Source: a bacterium (lineage in GTDB: Bacteria > Patescibacteriota > Minisyncoccia > UBA6257 > Colwellbacteraceae). From it: a stretch of 15,788 nt of DNA. The stretch is from NCBI GenBank assembly GCA_021811305.1, contig JAJZPD010000013.1, forward strand, positions 1-15,788, read 5' to 3'. The position numbers and the translations under genes are program-made. The first letter of the stretch is position 1, and every line of letters starts with the position of its first letter. The notes beneath the pieces are model-generated. The model ran no database searches and was not told the origin of the DNA. It worked only from the letters and a program-made list of their open reading frames with translations. Shown one piece after another: positions 6,627 through 12,866 of this stretch.

Positions 6627-6896
6627 ATGCAGCTTCACCAGATAAAACCGGCGCACGAAGCCAACAATAAGGACAAGAAAAGAATCGGTCGCGGAGGGAA
6701 ACGCGGCACTTATTCTGGCCACGGCATGAAGGGACAGAAGTCTCGAGCCGGCCACCGCATCCGCCCCGCGGAGCGCGACTTAATCCAGCACCTGCCGAAA
6801 CTGCGCGGATCCGGCAACAAGGGCGTCGCTTGGAGGAAGAAGGCGGCAAAGAGGGTTGCAAAGAGAAAGGTCAAATCCGCCAGCGATAAGGAGTAA
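6627..6896 (+). CDS. rplO: Ribosomal protein L15 (uL15), N-terminal part only
   Basis: L15 is a late-assembling large-subunit protein that ties several 23S domains together. The N-terminal extension is clear: MQLHQIKPAHEANNKDKKRI, then GRGGKRGTYSGHGMKGQKSR and the LPKLRG motif at about residues 55-60. The protein stops at 89 aa, while bacterial L15 is usually about 145. The whole globular C-terminal domain is absent and replaced by a short basic tail (WRKKAAKRVAKRKVKS). Only 8 bp separate the stop from secY, so no remnant of the missing domain lies downstream. The gene looks intact rather than frameshifted, but an error in the reading cannot be excluded. The end of the gene contains the Shine-Dalgarno site of secY. 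Confidence 0.92.
   Translation: MQLHQIKPAHEANNKDKKRIGRGGKRGTYSGHGMKGQKSRAGHRIRPAERDLIQHLPKLRGSGNKGVAWRKKAAKRVAKRKVKSASDKE
6888..6893 (+). promoter_or_regulatory. Shine-Dalgarno site for secY
   Basis: AAGGAG lies 11 nt before the secY ATG and just before the L15 stop codon. It is one of the few clear ribosome binding sites in the window. Confidence 0.65.
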
Positions 6897-6904
6897 CCGT
6901 TCTG

Positions 6905-8176
6905 ATGAATAGTCGCCTGTCTCTGCTTTTAAAGGATAAAGATCTACGGAACAAGGTCTTGGTTATCGCGCTGATTTTTGCCGTTTTCCGCGTCCTAGCC
7001 GCTATCCCGATACCGGGAGTGAACGCTCAGGCTTTGAGCGCTCTTTTTGCCAACAATCAATTGTTTGGTTTGTTGAACATTTTCTCCGGTGGATCGCTGT
7101 CCAATCTTTCCATCATTATGCTCGGTCTGGGGCCTTACATCACGGCCACCATCATCATGCAGCTTTTAACGATGATTTTTCCCAACTTGAAAGCTCTTTA
7201 TTATGAAGAGGGATCTGCCGGACGGGCGAAGTTTAATCGCTATTCCAAATACTTGACTATTCCTCTGGCCGCCTTGCAGGGTTTCGGCTTCCTGAAGCTT
7301 TTGGCGCAGCAGGGCGTCCTGCCGCAGCTTTCCATGACGGCTACTATCGTCAGCGTCTTTACGATTATCGCCGGTGCAATGACTCTGGTCTGGCTCGGCG
7401 ACATTGTTTCTGAACAGAAAATGGGCAACGGCGTCTCTCTTTTGATTTTCGCCGGAATCGTCTCCGGATTGCCCGGCGGCATCTACCACGCCCTCCAGGC
7501 CTACACCCCGAGTGATCTGACCTCATACTTCGCTTTCATTATTCTGGCGGCGGTGGTCATCGCCGCCGTGGTCATCGTGAACGAGGCGGAGCGGCGGTTG
7601 ACCGTTTCTTACGCCAAGCAGATCCGCGGTAACAAGGTTTACGGCGGCGTTTCCAGCTACTTGCCAATCCGCGTCAACCAGGCGGGCGTCATTCCGATCA
7701 TCTTCGCCATTTCCGTCCTTCTCTTCCCGCAGTTCTTCGGGCAGATGGTTTCGGCATTCAGCCTTTCTTGGGGGACGGCCATCACCAGCTGGGTGGCTAA
7801 CTTCACCAATAACCAGCTGTGGTACGGTATTTCTTACTTCCTGTTGGTTTTCGTGTTCACCTATTTCTACACCGCGGTTACTTTCGACCCAGGGGAGATT
7901 TCAAAGAATTTGCAGCGCAGCGGAGGGTTTCTCCCCGGAATCCGTCCAGGGGATCCGACGACCCGCTACCTGGCGAAAATTGTCAACCGCATCACTCTCT
8001 TTGGCGCGCTTTTCCTGGGCGCAATCGCGGTGCTCCCGATTATTACTCAGGCTGTAACCGCTACTAAAACTTTGACCATCGGAGGAACGGCACTTTTGAT
8101 CGTTATCGCGGTAGCGCTCGACACCGCCAAGCAGATCGATTCGCAGCTGACCCTGCGCGAATATGAGCGCTCCTAG
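6905..8176 (+). CDS. secY: SecY, channel subunit of the Sec protein translocon
   Basis: SecY forms the membrane channel that exports unfolded proteins and inserts membrane proteins, with SecE and SecG. The 423-aa product is of normal length and has about ten hydrophobic segments. Conserved stretches include RVLAAIPIPGVNA (first membrane segment), NIFSGGSLSNLSIIMLGLGP (plug and second segment) and GNGVSLLIFAGIVSGLP. Later come the cytosolic loop ERRLTVSYAKQ, then LPIRVNQAGVIPIIFA, and TFDPGEISKNLQRSGGFLPG with IRPG. The C-terminus is short (LTLREYERS). The position after L15 is the ancestral one. Its last 14 bp overlap adk. Confidence 0.98.
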   Translation: MNSRLSLLLKDKDLRNKVLVIALIFAVFRVLAAIPIPGVNAQALSALFANNQLFGLLNIFSGGSLSNLSIIMLGLGPYITATIIMQLLTMIFPNLKALYYEEGSAGRAKFNRYSKYLTIPLAALQGFGFLKLLAQQGVLPQLSMTATIVSVFTIIAGAMTLVWLGDIVSEQKMGNGVSLLIFAGIVSGLPGGIYHALQAYTPSDLTSYFAFIILAAVVIAAVVIVNEAERRLTVSYAKQIRGNKVYGGVSSYLPIRVNQAGVIPIIFAISVLLFPQFFGQMVSAFSLSWGTAITSWVANFTNNQLWYGISYFLLVFVFTYFYTAVTFDPGEISKNLQRSGGFLPGIRPGDPTTRYLAKIVNRITLFGALFLGAIAVLPIITQAVTATKTLTIGGTALLIVIAVALDTAKQIDSQLTLREYERS

Positions 8177-8834
8177 AGCGATAATTATTTTCGGCCCTCC
8201 GGGCTCGGGTAAAACCACTTTGGCCAAATATCTGGCCGACCAGTTCAATCTTGTCCACTACGACACTGGCACTCGGATCGAAAAAAAATTATCGGAAGTA
8301 AGCGCCTCAAGCAGCGTTGAATTGAAAAAAGAAAAAAAGCTCTTCCTCCACGGCGACATTCTGCCGGCCAAGGCGATTTTAAATATGGTAATGAACGACT
8401 TGCGCCGCATCTCCCGCTACGGTGATGGAGTGGTCCTGAGCGGTTCTCCGCGCAGCGAGAAGGAGGCGGAAAAGCTTGTGCCTTTCCTAGAAAAAGAGTT
8501 CGGAAAAGATCGAATAGTATTCGTTGGCTTAAAAGTTTCTCCGAAAATATCGATCGAGCGCAACTCCAAGCGTTTGATCTGCTCAGTCTGCGGTGCGAGT
8601 CCTATTGGCTTGCCGAAAAACTCTCGAATTTGTCCGATCTGCCTTGGAAAGTTGGAAAGGAGGGGCTTGGACAATCCGGAGACGATTAAGATCCGGCTGT
8701 GGGAGTATGAAGAAAAGACCGAACCGATTTTCCGCGCCTACCGAAAACAAGGACTGGCGTTTATTGATTTAGACACGACGCCTCCGCCGTACAAGATCTT
8801 CCAAGCCGCCCTTCGAAAAATAAAGAAAGCTTAA
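8163..8834 (+). CDS. adk: Adenylate kinase, divergent, with four-cysteine LID
   Basis: Adenylate kinase interconverts ATP + AMP and 2 ADP in the cytoplasm. The 223-aa product has a P-loop (GPPGSGKTT, residues 11-19), an AMP-site segment (YDTGTRIEKK) and HGDILPA in place of the usual G-x-L-V/I-P. A short LID domain has Cys140, 143, 157 and 160, probably binding zinc. The family motif DGFPR reads SGSPR (93-97), and the R-x-D-D of the LID reads RGLDN (167-171), so two usually acidic positions are changed. Arg38, Arg97, Arg167 and Arg178 remain. Position after secY supports adk, though specificity for another nucleoside monophosphate is possible. No Shine-Dalgarno site; it overlaps secY by 14 bp. 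Confidence 0.85.
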   Translation: MSAPRAIIIFGPPGSGKTTLAKYLADQFNLVHYDTGTRIEKKLSEVSASSSVELKKEKKLFLHGDILPAKAILNMVMNDLRRISRYGDGVVLSGSPRSEKEAEKLVPFLEKEFGKDRIVFVGLKVSPKISIERNSKRLICSVCGASPIGLPKNSRICPICLGKLERRGLDNPETIKIRLWEYEEKTEPIFRAYRKQGLAFIDLDTTPPPYKIFQAALRKIKKA

Positions 8835-9000
8835 AGCGCAAAAAAAGCGCAAAATTAAAAGTGCAAAAGTTAAAGTAGGGATTAGGGGCTGGGGATTAGG
8901 GTTTAGTCCGCCATCAATCATTCGCAGTCCCTAACCCCTAGTCCCTAGTCGTTATTTTTCGCTTTTAGCTTTTAGTTTTGCGCTTTTAGTTTTGCACTCC
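8835..9000. repeat. Nested imperfect inverted repeat after adk
   Basis: This gene-free stretch is two palindromes, one inside the other. The outer arms are A-rich units built on GCGCAAAA/GTGCAAAA (8834-8874) and their T-rich complement with TTTTGCGC/TTTTGCAC (8956-8998). The inner arms are G-rich (TAGGGATTAGGGG and GGGGATTAGGG, 8876-8901) and C-rich (CCCTAACCCCTAGTCCC, 8929-8945), around a loop of roughly 25 nt. The pairing is imperfect but extensive. The composition differs sharply from the flanking genes. It may end the ribosomal transcript as a large hairpin, though no canonical short stem plus U-tract is present. Confidence 0.75.
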
Positions 9001-9131
9001 CAAAATCCTAATATCGAAATCCGAAACAAATCCGAAATCCTAAACTTCAAATTACAAACACGGACGTGTTTCAAATTTGGAATTTGTTATTTGTGATTTG
9101 TTTAGAATTTAGTATTTCGAATTTAGGATTT
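9001..9131. repeat. Long (about 130 nt) AT-rich hairpin repeat
   Basis: Arms at about 9001-9061 and 9066-9131 are imperfect reverse complements. The centre is AAACAC / loop GGAC / GTGTTT (9056-9071), and the outer ends match as AAATCCTAA and TTAGGATTT. The arms consist of short CAAATT-, CGAAAT- and CTAAA-type words. This resembles a class of intergenic palindromes I know from Patescibacteria and other environmental genomes, but I cannot name a family. The first 31 bp (9001-9031) recur exactly, inverted, at 11104-11134 beyond ychF. Confidence 0.75.
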
Positions 9132-9147
9132 GAAAAGCGTAAAATAG

Positions 9148-9175
9148 CGACGACCCGATAGTCGTCGGTTCTTTT
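9148..9175 (+). terminator. GC-rich hairpin followed by T-rich tract (possible terminator)
   Basis: CGACGAC (9148-9154), a 6-nt loop and GTCGTCG (9161-9167) form a perfect 7-bp stem. It is followed by GGTTCTTTT and further T-rich DNA. It could terminate transcription arriving from adk. A 16-bp segment of it (9160-9175) recurs with one change at 11057-11072, so it may equally be just another module of the local repeats. Confidence 0.4.
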
Positions 9176-9204
9176 AACTTTTTCGCTTTTCATTTTGCGC
9201 TATA

Positions 9205-9233
9205 TTGACCTTCGTTTTCTGCGGGGGTATGTT
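9205..9233 (+). promoter_or_regulatory. Possible promoter for map-ychF
   Basis: TTGACC (9205-9210), a 17-bp spacer and TATGTT (9228-9233) resemble a sigma-70 -35/-10 pair. The start point would fall near 9240, leaving a leader of only about 6 nt and removing most of the AAAAGGA Shine-Dalgarno site at 9235-9241. An alternative -10, TATATT at 9201-9206, would keep that site but has no good -35 box. Confidence 0.35.
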
Positions 9234-9245
9234 TAAAAGGAACTT

Positions 9246-10004
9246 ATGAGTCTAATAAAAACCGAAGAGGAGATAGACAGGCTTCGCCAATCGGGGAAGA
9301 TCTTGGCGAGGATAATGAAGCGGCTGAAAGTCGCAACTAAGGTCGGCGTCGGTTTGATGGAGTTGGAGGAGCTGGCGAAGAAGCTGATAGCTGAAGCGGA
9401 TTCGACTCCGGCTTTTTTGGGTTATCGGGCCGAGGGCGCGCGCTTTCCCTACCCTTACGCAATCTGTTCCTCTTTAAACGCGGTGGCGGTGCACGGCAAG
9501 CCCAGCGATTACCGACTGCAATCCGGCGACGTTTTGAAGCTAGATTTGGGAGTTAATTATCACGGAGCGATAACCGATTCGGCGACCACCGTCGTCTTGG
9601 GCAGGGTGGATCCTAAAGTTGGAAGGCTGTTAAAGATAACCGAGCGGGCGTTGGAGGCCGGGATTAGGGCCGCTAAAGCCGGCGGGACGGTTGGAGACAT
9701 CGGTTTTGCCGTTGAACGAGTCGTGACCGCCGGCGGTATGCACGTCCTCGAGGAGCTGACCGGCCACGGCACCGGAAATATTTTGCACGAGGACCCGGTG
9801 ATTTACAACTTCGGCCAGCCCGGAAGCGGGTTGGAGCTGAAAGAGGGGATGGTTCTGGCAATCGAACCGATAACCAGCATCGGAACCAGCGCTATCATCG
9901 ACCTGCCCGACGGCAGCTACGAGACGGCGGACAAGAGCATCTCAGCTCACTTTGAGCACACGGTGCTCGTGACCAAAAAAGCGGCGGAAATACTAACGGC
10001 ATGA
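9246..10004 (+). CDS. map: Methionine aminopeptidase, type I
   Basis: This cytoplasmic metalloprotease removes the initiator methionine from new proteins. The 252-aa product is a complete single-domain type I enzyme with no N-terminal zinc-finger extension. The five metal ligands are visible: Asp100 (KLDLGVNYHG), Asp111 (ITDSA), His174 (GHGTGNILHE), Glu207 (LAIEP) and Glu237 (HFEHTV). The substrate-site histidines 83 (VHGKP) and 181 are also present. A Shine-Dalgarno site (AAAAGGA) precedes the ATG. In most bacteria map directly follows adk; here a repeat-filled gap of 411 bp separates them. It overlaps ychF by 4 bp (ATGA). Confidence 0.97.
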   Translation: MSLIKTEEEIDRLRQSGKILARIMKRLKVATKVGVGLMELEELAKKLIAEADSTPAFLGYRAEGARFPYPYAICSSLNAVAVHGKPSDYRLQSGDVLKLDLGVNYHGAITDSATTVVLGRVDPKVGRLLKITERALEAGIRAAKAGGTVGDIGFAVERVVTAGGMHVLEELTGHGTGNILHEDPVIYNFGQPGSGLELKEGMVLAIEPITSIGTSAIIDLPDGSYETADKSISAHFEHTVLVTKKAAEILTA

Positions 10005-11008
10005 AATTATCCATAGGAATCGTCGGCCTGCCAAACGTCGGCAAGTCGAGTTTATTTCGCATTCTAACGCAGCAAGAGGTGAACGTCGCCAATTATCCGT
10101 TCGCCACCATCGACCCGAATATTGGAGTGGTGGCCGTTCCCGACGAGCGCTTGGATAAGCTGGAAGAAATGAGCAAGTCGGCGAAAAAAATACCGGCCGT
10201 GGTCGAGTTTTATGATATTGCCGGCCTGGTCAAAGGCGCGCACGAAGGGCAGGGATTGGGCAATCAGTTTCTGGGGCATATCTCCGAGGTGAACGCGATC
10301 TGCCACGTTCTGCGCTGTTTTGAAGGAGGCGGGATAATCCACGTCGAGGAGACGATTGATCCGCTGCGCGACCTGGAAATAATCAACTTAGAGCTGACCT
10401 TCAAGGATCTGGAAAAGGCTGAGAGAAGAATGGAGAAACTGGAAGGCGAAGCCAGGACCGGGGACAAGAAAAAACAGGAAGATTGGCGCGCGGTTCGCGA
10501 CGTTGTTGAGGCTCTTAAATCCGGCCAGCTGGCCAACTCCTTGCTGGGAGAAGTTTTGGATAATTCCGCAGTGAAGGAGCTGCAGCTCCTAACCTCCAAG
10601 CCACAGATTTTTCTCCTAAACGGTCTAGCCGGCCTCGCTAATGAAAGGCTCCTAGCGAAAATCAAAGAGCTTAGGTCGGATTATGTCTGCGTCGACCTGA
10701 GCCAAGCGCAGAACGTCAATGAACTGGTGGCAAAGGCCTATGAAGTCCTTGGCTTGATCAGCTTCTTTACGACCGGAGAGGATGAAACTCGCGCCTGGAC
10801 CATCGAAAAAGGATCAAAGGCGCCGCAGGCGGCCGGGGCTATTCACAGCGACTTCGAAAAGAAGTTTATTCGCGCCGAAACCATCAATTGGCAAAAACTT
10901 TTGGAGGCGGGAAGTTGGGTTAAAGCCAGGCAGAACGGCTGGATACGTTCCGAAGGCAAGGAGTACATCGTGCAGGACGGCGACGTATTGGAGATAAAGC
11001 ACGGATAG
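10001..11008 (+). CDS. ychF: YchF/OLA1-type GTPase (ATPase), shortened, with degenerate G4 motif
   Basis: YchF is a universally conserved Obg-family P-loop protein that binds ribosomes and, unlike relatives, prefers ATP. The product is 335 aa, against about 363. Visible motifs are the G1 loop GLPNVGKSS (9-17), NYPFATIDPN (31-40), G3 DIAGLVKGAHEGQGLGNQF (72-90) and the C-terminal TGS-like domain with TTGEDETRAWTI, APQAAGAIHSDFEKKFIRAE and GKEYIVQDGDVLE. The G4 motif, NxxE in the family, reads NGLA (207-210), losing the Glu. The stretch between G4 and the ISFFTTG segment is about 28 residues shorter than usual. It is coupled to map by an ATGA overlap. Confidence 0.95.
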   Translation: MKLSIGIVGLPNVGKSSLFRILTQQEVNVANYPFATIDPNIGVVAVPDERLDKLEEMSKSAKKIPAVVEFYDIAGLVKGAHEGQGLGNQFLGHISEVNAICHVLRCFEGGGIIHVEETIDPLRDLEIINLELTFKDLEKAERRMEKLEGEARTGDKKKQEDWRAVRDVVEALKSGQLANSLLGEVLDNSAVKELQLLTSKPQIFLLNGLAGLANERLLAKIKELRSDYVCVDLSQAQNVNELVAKAYEVLGLISFFTTGEDETRAWTIEKGSKAPQAAGAIHSDFEKKFIRAETINWQKLLEAGSWVKARQNGWIRSEGKEYIVQDGDVLEIKHG

Positions 11009-11208
11009 AAAAGTGCAAAACTCAAAACTAAAAGCGAAAAACAACGATAGGCCGCCAGTCGTCGATTCTTTTGCGCTTTGCGCTTTAATCTTTGCGCTTT
11101 CACATTTGTTTCGGATTTCGATATTAGGATTTTGAGCTCTCGTTATTTTGCCTTTTGCGCTTTACGCTTTGCGCCTCTTTTTGGGCTATATTATCTCGTT
11201 CTTTTGTT
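11009..11208. repeat. Mosaic of intergenic repeat modules after ychF
   Basis: About 200 bp with no gene. It begins with an AGTGCAAAACT...CTAAAAGCGAAAAACAAC module (11012-11044), an inverted near-copy (with deletions) of 8953-8998. Next comes AGTCGTCGATTCTTTT (11057-11072), a direct near-copy of 9160-9175. Several TTTGCGCTTT units follow (11071-11101 and 11152-11176), around the 31-bp inverted copy at 11104-11134. The A-rich start and the T-rich units can pair into a large imperfect hairpin. Confidence 0.7.
11104..11134 (-). repeat. 31-bp exact inverted copy of 9001-9031
   Basis: Read on the minus strand this segment (CAAAATCCTAATATCG... to ...AAACAAAT) is identical over 31 bp to the outer arm of the long hairpin at 9001-9031. 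Only this arm is present here; the partner arm of the hairpin is not. The two copies face each other across map and ychF. Confidence 0.9.
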
Positions 11209-11217
11209 TGTTATAAT
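11209..11217 (+). promoter_or_regulatory. Extended -10 promoter for a leaderless transcript
   Basis: TGTTATAAT is a perfect extended -10 element (TGnTATAAT). No convincing -35 box lies upstream, which an extended -10 does not need. Six bases separate the -10 from the ATG at 11224, so transcription should begin at or next to the start codon. No Shine-Dalgarno site is present, in line with a leaderless mRNA. Confidence 0.7.
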
Positions 11218-11223
11218 GCTTGT

Positions 11224-11643
11224 ATGAAGCTCATCCTGTCTTCCGCGAGCGCTATGATTGCCCGATTCGATCCTGGCGAGGAACTTATCACTGGCCTGGC
11301 TCGGTTCGCCGATGAAAAAAATATCGGCGCGGCCGCACTCTCCGGCATAGGTTCGGCCGCCGAGGTCGAATTAGGCTATTACGACGTCGCGGCCAAGGAA
11401 TACCGCAAAAAGGTCTTTCCCGAAAAGATGGAGCTAGTCGGCCTGTCGGGTAATATCAGCGTTTTAAACGGAGAAAAGTCGGTCCATCTGCACGGCGCTT
11501 TCTCGCGCGAAGATTATGGCATGGTCGGGGGCCACGTCCATCGCCTAGTCGTCAGCGCGACCGTCGAGGTGGTCATTGAGATTTTTTCCGCCACGGTGAC
11601 TCGGAGAAAAAGCGAAGAGACCGGGTTGAATTTAATGGACTAA
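11224..11643 (+). CDS. PPC (DUF296) domain protein
   Basis: The frame is open back to 11155, but the promoter at 11209-11217 and the family N-terminus favour the ATG at 11224, giving 139 aa. The whole protein is one PPC/DUF296 domain: FDPGEELITGLARFADEKNI, then ALSGIGSAAEVELGYYD and VGLSGNISVLNG. A histidine cluster follows at 88, 90 and 104 (HLHGAF and GGHVH) that matches the metal site of bacterial members. The fold is also found in plant AT-hook (AHL) proteins, but there is no AT-hook here. The function of stand-alone bacterial members is not established; they are often annotated as DNA-binding. It lies 5 bp before the glycosyltransferase. Confidence 0.85.
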   Translation: MKLILSSASAMIARFDPGEELITGLARFADEKNIGAAALSGIGSAAEVELGYYDVAAKEYRKKVFPEKMELVGLSGNISVLNGEKSVHLHGAFSREDYGMVGGHVHRLVVSATVEVVIEIFSATVTRRKSEETGLNLMD

Positions 11644-11648
11644 TTTAG

Positions 11649-12866
11649 ATGCGCGTTGTTTTGGCGACGGAGTCGTCTTTCATGGATTTTAAAAAAAAAT
11701 CAAAATCGCCGGCTTTTTCGGGAGTCGCGGTTTTCGTCAGCCAATTTTCCAAATATCTGGCTAAAAACGGCCACCAGGTTTTGATTATCGCCCCCGCGTC
11801 CGACGAGTCTTCCGAGCTAACCGTGGAAAAAATAGGGTCTAATGTTTCGGCGGCTTTTTTGCCTTCCATGCCGAATCCTTTTCGTCCCGGCCTGCGGATG
11901 GCCTCCTTCTCCGGGTTGTACGAGATTAGAGATTTGCTGAGGAAATTTAAGCCAGACATTGTGCATCTTCAGGATCCGGCGGAGGTAGGCGTTTCCACCC
12001 TACGGGCCGCCAAGAAAAATCGCGTGCCAGTTGTGATAACCAATCATTCCTATTCCGGGTTCATTTTGGCCTATCTGCGCTTCTTGTGGCCGTTCGACAA
12101 ACTGGCGGAAAAAATGGTTTTGAATCACCTTGTTAAAACCTACAATGATTGCCGCGCGGTGATAACGCCGACCAAGTCGCTTTCCTTGTCCCTGCGCCGA
12201 CTGGGCGTCGAAGTTCCGATTTATGTCGTCTCCAACGGAGTGATGATACGAAGATTCCGTTCGGGAAAGGCCGACCCGGAAATATTCCGGAAATACCGAC
12301 TGCCAAAGAACAAAAAAATAATCCTCTATGTCGGAAGGCTGGAAAAAGATAAGTCGCTGGAGACGATAATCGAAGCCGTTCCGGAAGTGGCGGCCGAAGA
12401 AAAATCAGCGCATTTCGTTTTCGTCGGAGAAGGGTCGCTAAAAGGAGAATATAAGGCCTTGGCCAAAAAAATAAAAGCGGACAAGCATATTACCTGGGTC
12501 GGCTACGTTTCACATGAGTCGCGCGACCTGCCGCAGATTTACCGCTTAGCGGATATCTTTGTTATGCCCTCGCTTGAGGGCCAGAGCATCGCCACTATCG
12601 AAGCGATGGCTTCAGGTTTGCCGGTGGTGGCTGCCGACGCCGGCGGCTTGAAAGAATTGGTCAAGAACAAGCAAAATGGAGTGCGTTTTAAAATAGGCAA
12701 TAGCCGGGCTCTCAGCCAGGCTTTGCTTTTTTTGCTGAAAGACGGGAAAATTGCCGAGCAATACGGGAATAAGGGCCGTTTAATGGCCGCAAGTTACGAT
12801 TTGCCCAACGTCCAAAAACAGTTGGTTGGAGTTTATGAAAAAATTATTGTCGGACGAAAAAAATAA
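11649..12866 (+). CDS. Family 4 glycosyltransferase (GT-B fold)
   Basis: The enzyme probably moves a sugar from a nucleotide donor to a lipid or small-molecule acceptor at the inner membrane face. The 405-aa product has the two-domain GT-B layout. In the N-terminal half SGVAVFVSQFSKYLAKNGHQ is the glycine-rich acceptor-side loop, and DIVHLQDPAEVG and VITNHSYSGF are typical of GT4. The C-terminal half has ILYVGRLEKDKSLE (Arg230, Lys235 for the donor phosphates), FVGEGSLK and the E-x7-E motif of retaining GT4 enzymes (Glu310 and Glu318 in EGQSIATIEAMASGLPVV). No transmembrane segment is evident. Relatives include diacylglycerol glucosyltransferases, PimA/B and BshA/MshA; the sequence alone does not decide. 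It overlaps the next gene by 32 bp. Confidence 0.9.
   Translation: MRVVLATESSFMDFKKKSKSPAFSGVAVFVSQFSKYLAKNGHQVLIIAPASDESSELTVEKIGSNVSAAFLPSMPNPFRPGLRMASFSGLYEIRDLLRKFKPDIVHLQDPAEVGVSTLRAAKKNRVPVVITNHSYSGFILAYLRFLWPFDKLAEKMVLNHLVKTYNDCRAVITPTKSLSLSLRRLGVEVPIYVVSNGVMIRRFRSGKADPEIFRKYRLPKNKKIILYVGRLEKDKSLETIIEAVPEVAAEEKSAHFVFVGEGSLKGEYKALAKKIKADKHITWVGYVSHESRDLPQIYRLADIFVMPSLEGQSIATIEAMASGLPVVAADAGGLKELVKNKQNGVRFKIGNSRALSQALLFLLKDGKIAEQYGNKGRLMAASYDLPNVQKQLVGVYEKIIVGRKK

Noticed and set aside
8835..9245. CRISPR array
   Set aside because: The repeated words are short, unevenly spaced and palindromic over long distances; there are no regular repeats with unique spacers and no cas gene.
1..10004. 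TGA recoded as glycine (genetic code 25)
   Set aside because: TGA ends rplW and map exactly where the families end, and no in-frame TGA interrupts the genes.
9001..11134. Composite transposon carrying map and ychF between inverted repeats
   Set aside because: No transposase, no target duplication seen, and the flanking modules are in a shuffled order; the genes are core genes with ordinary composition.
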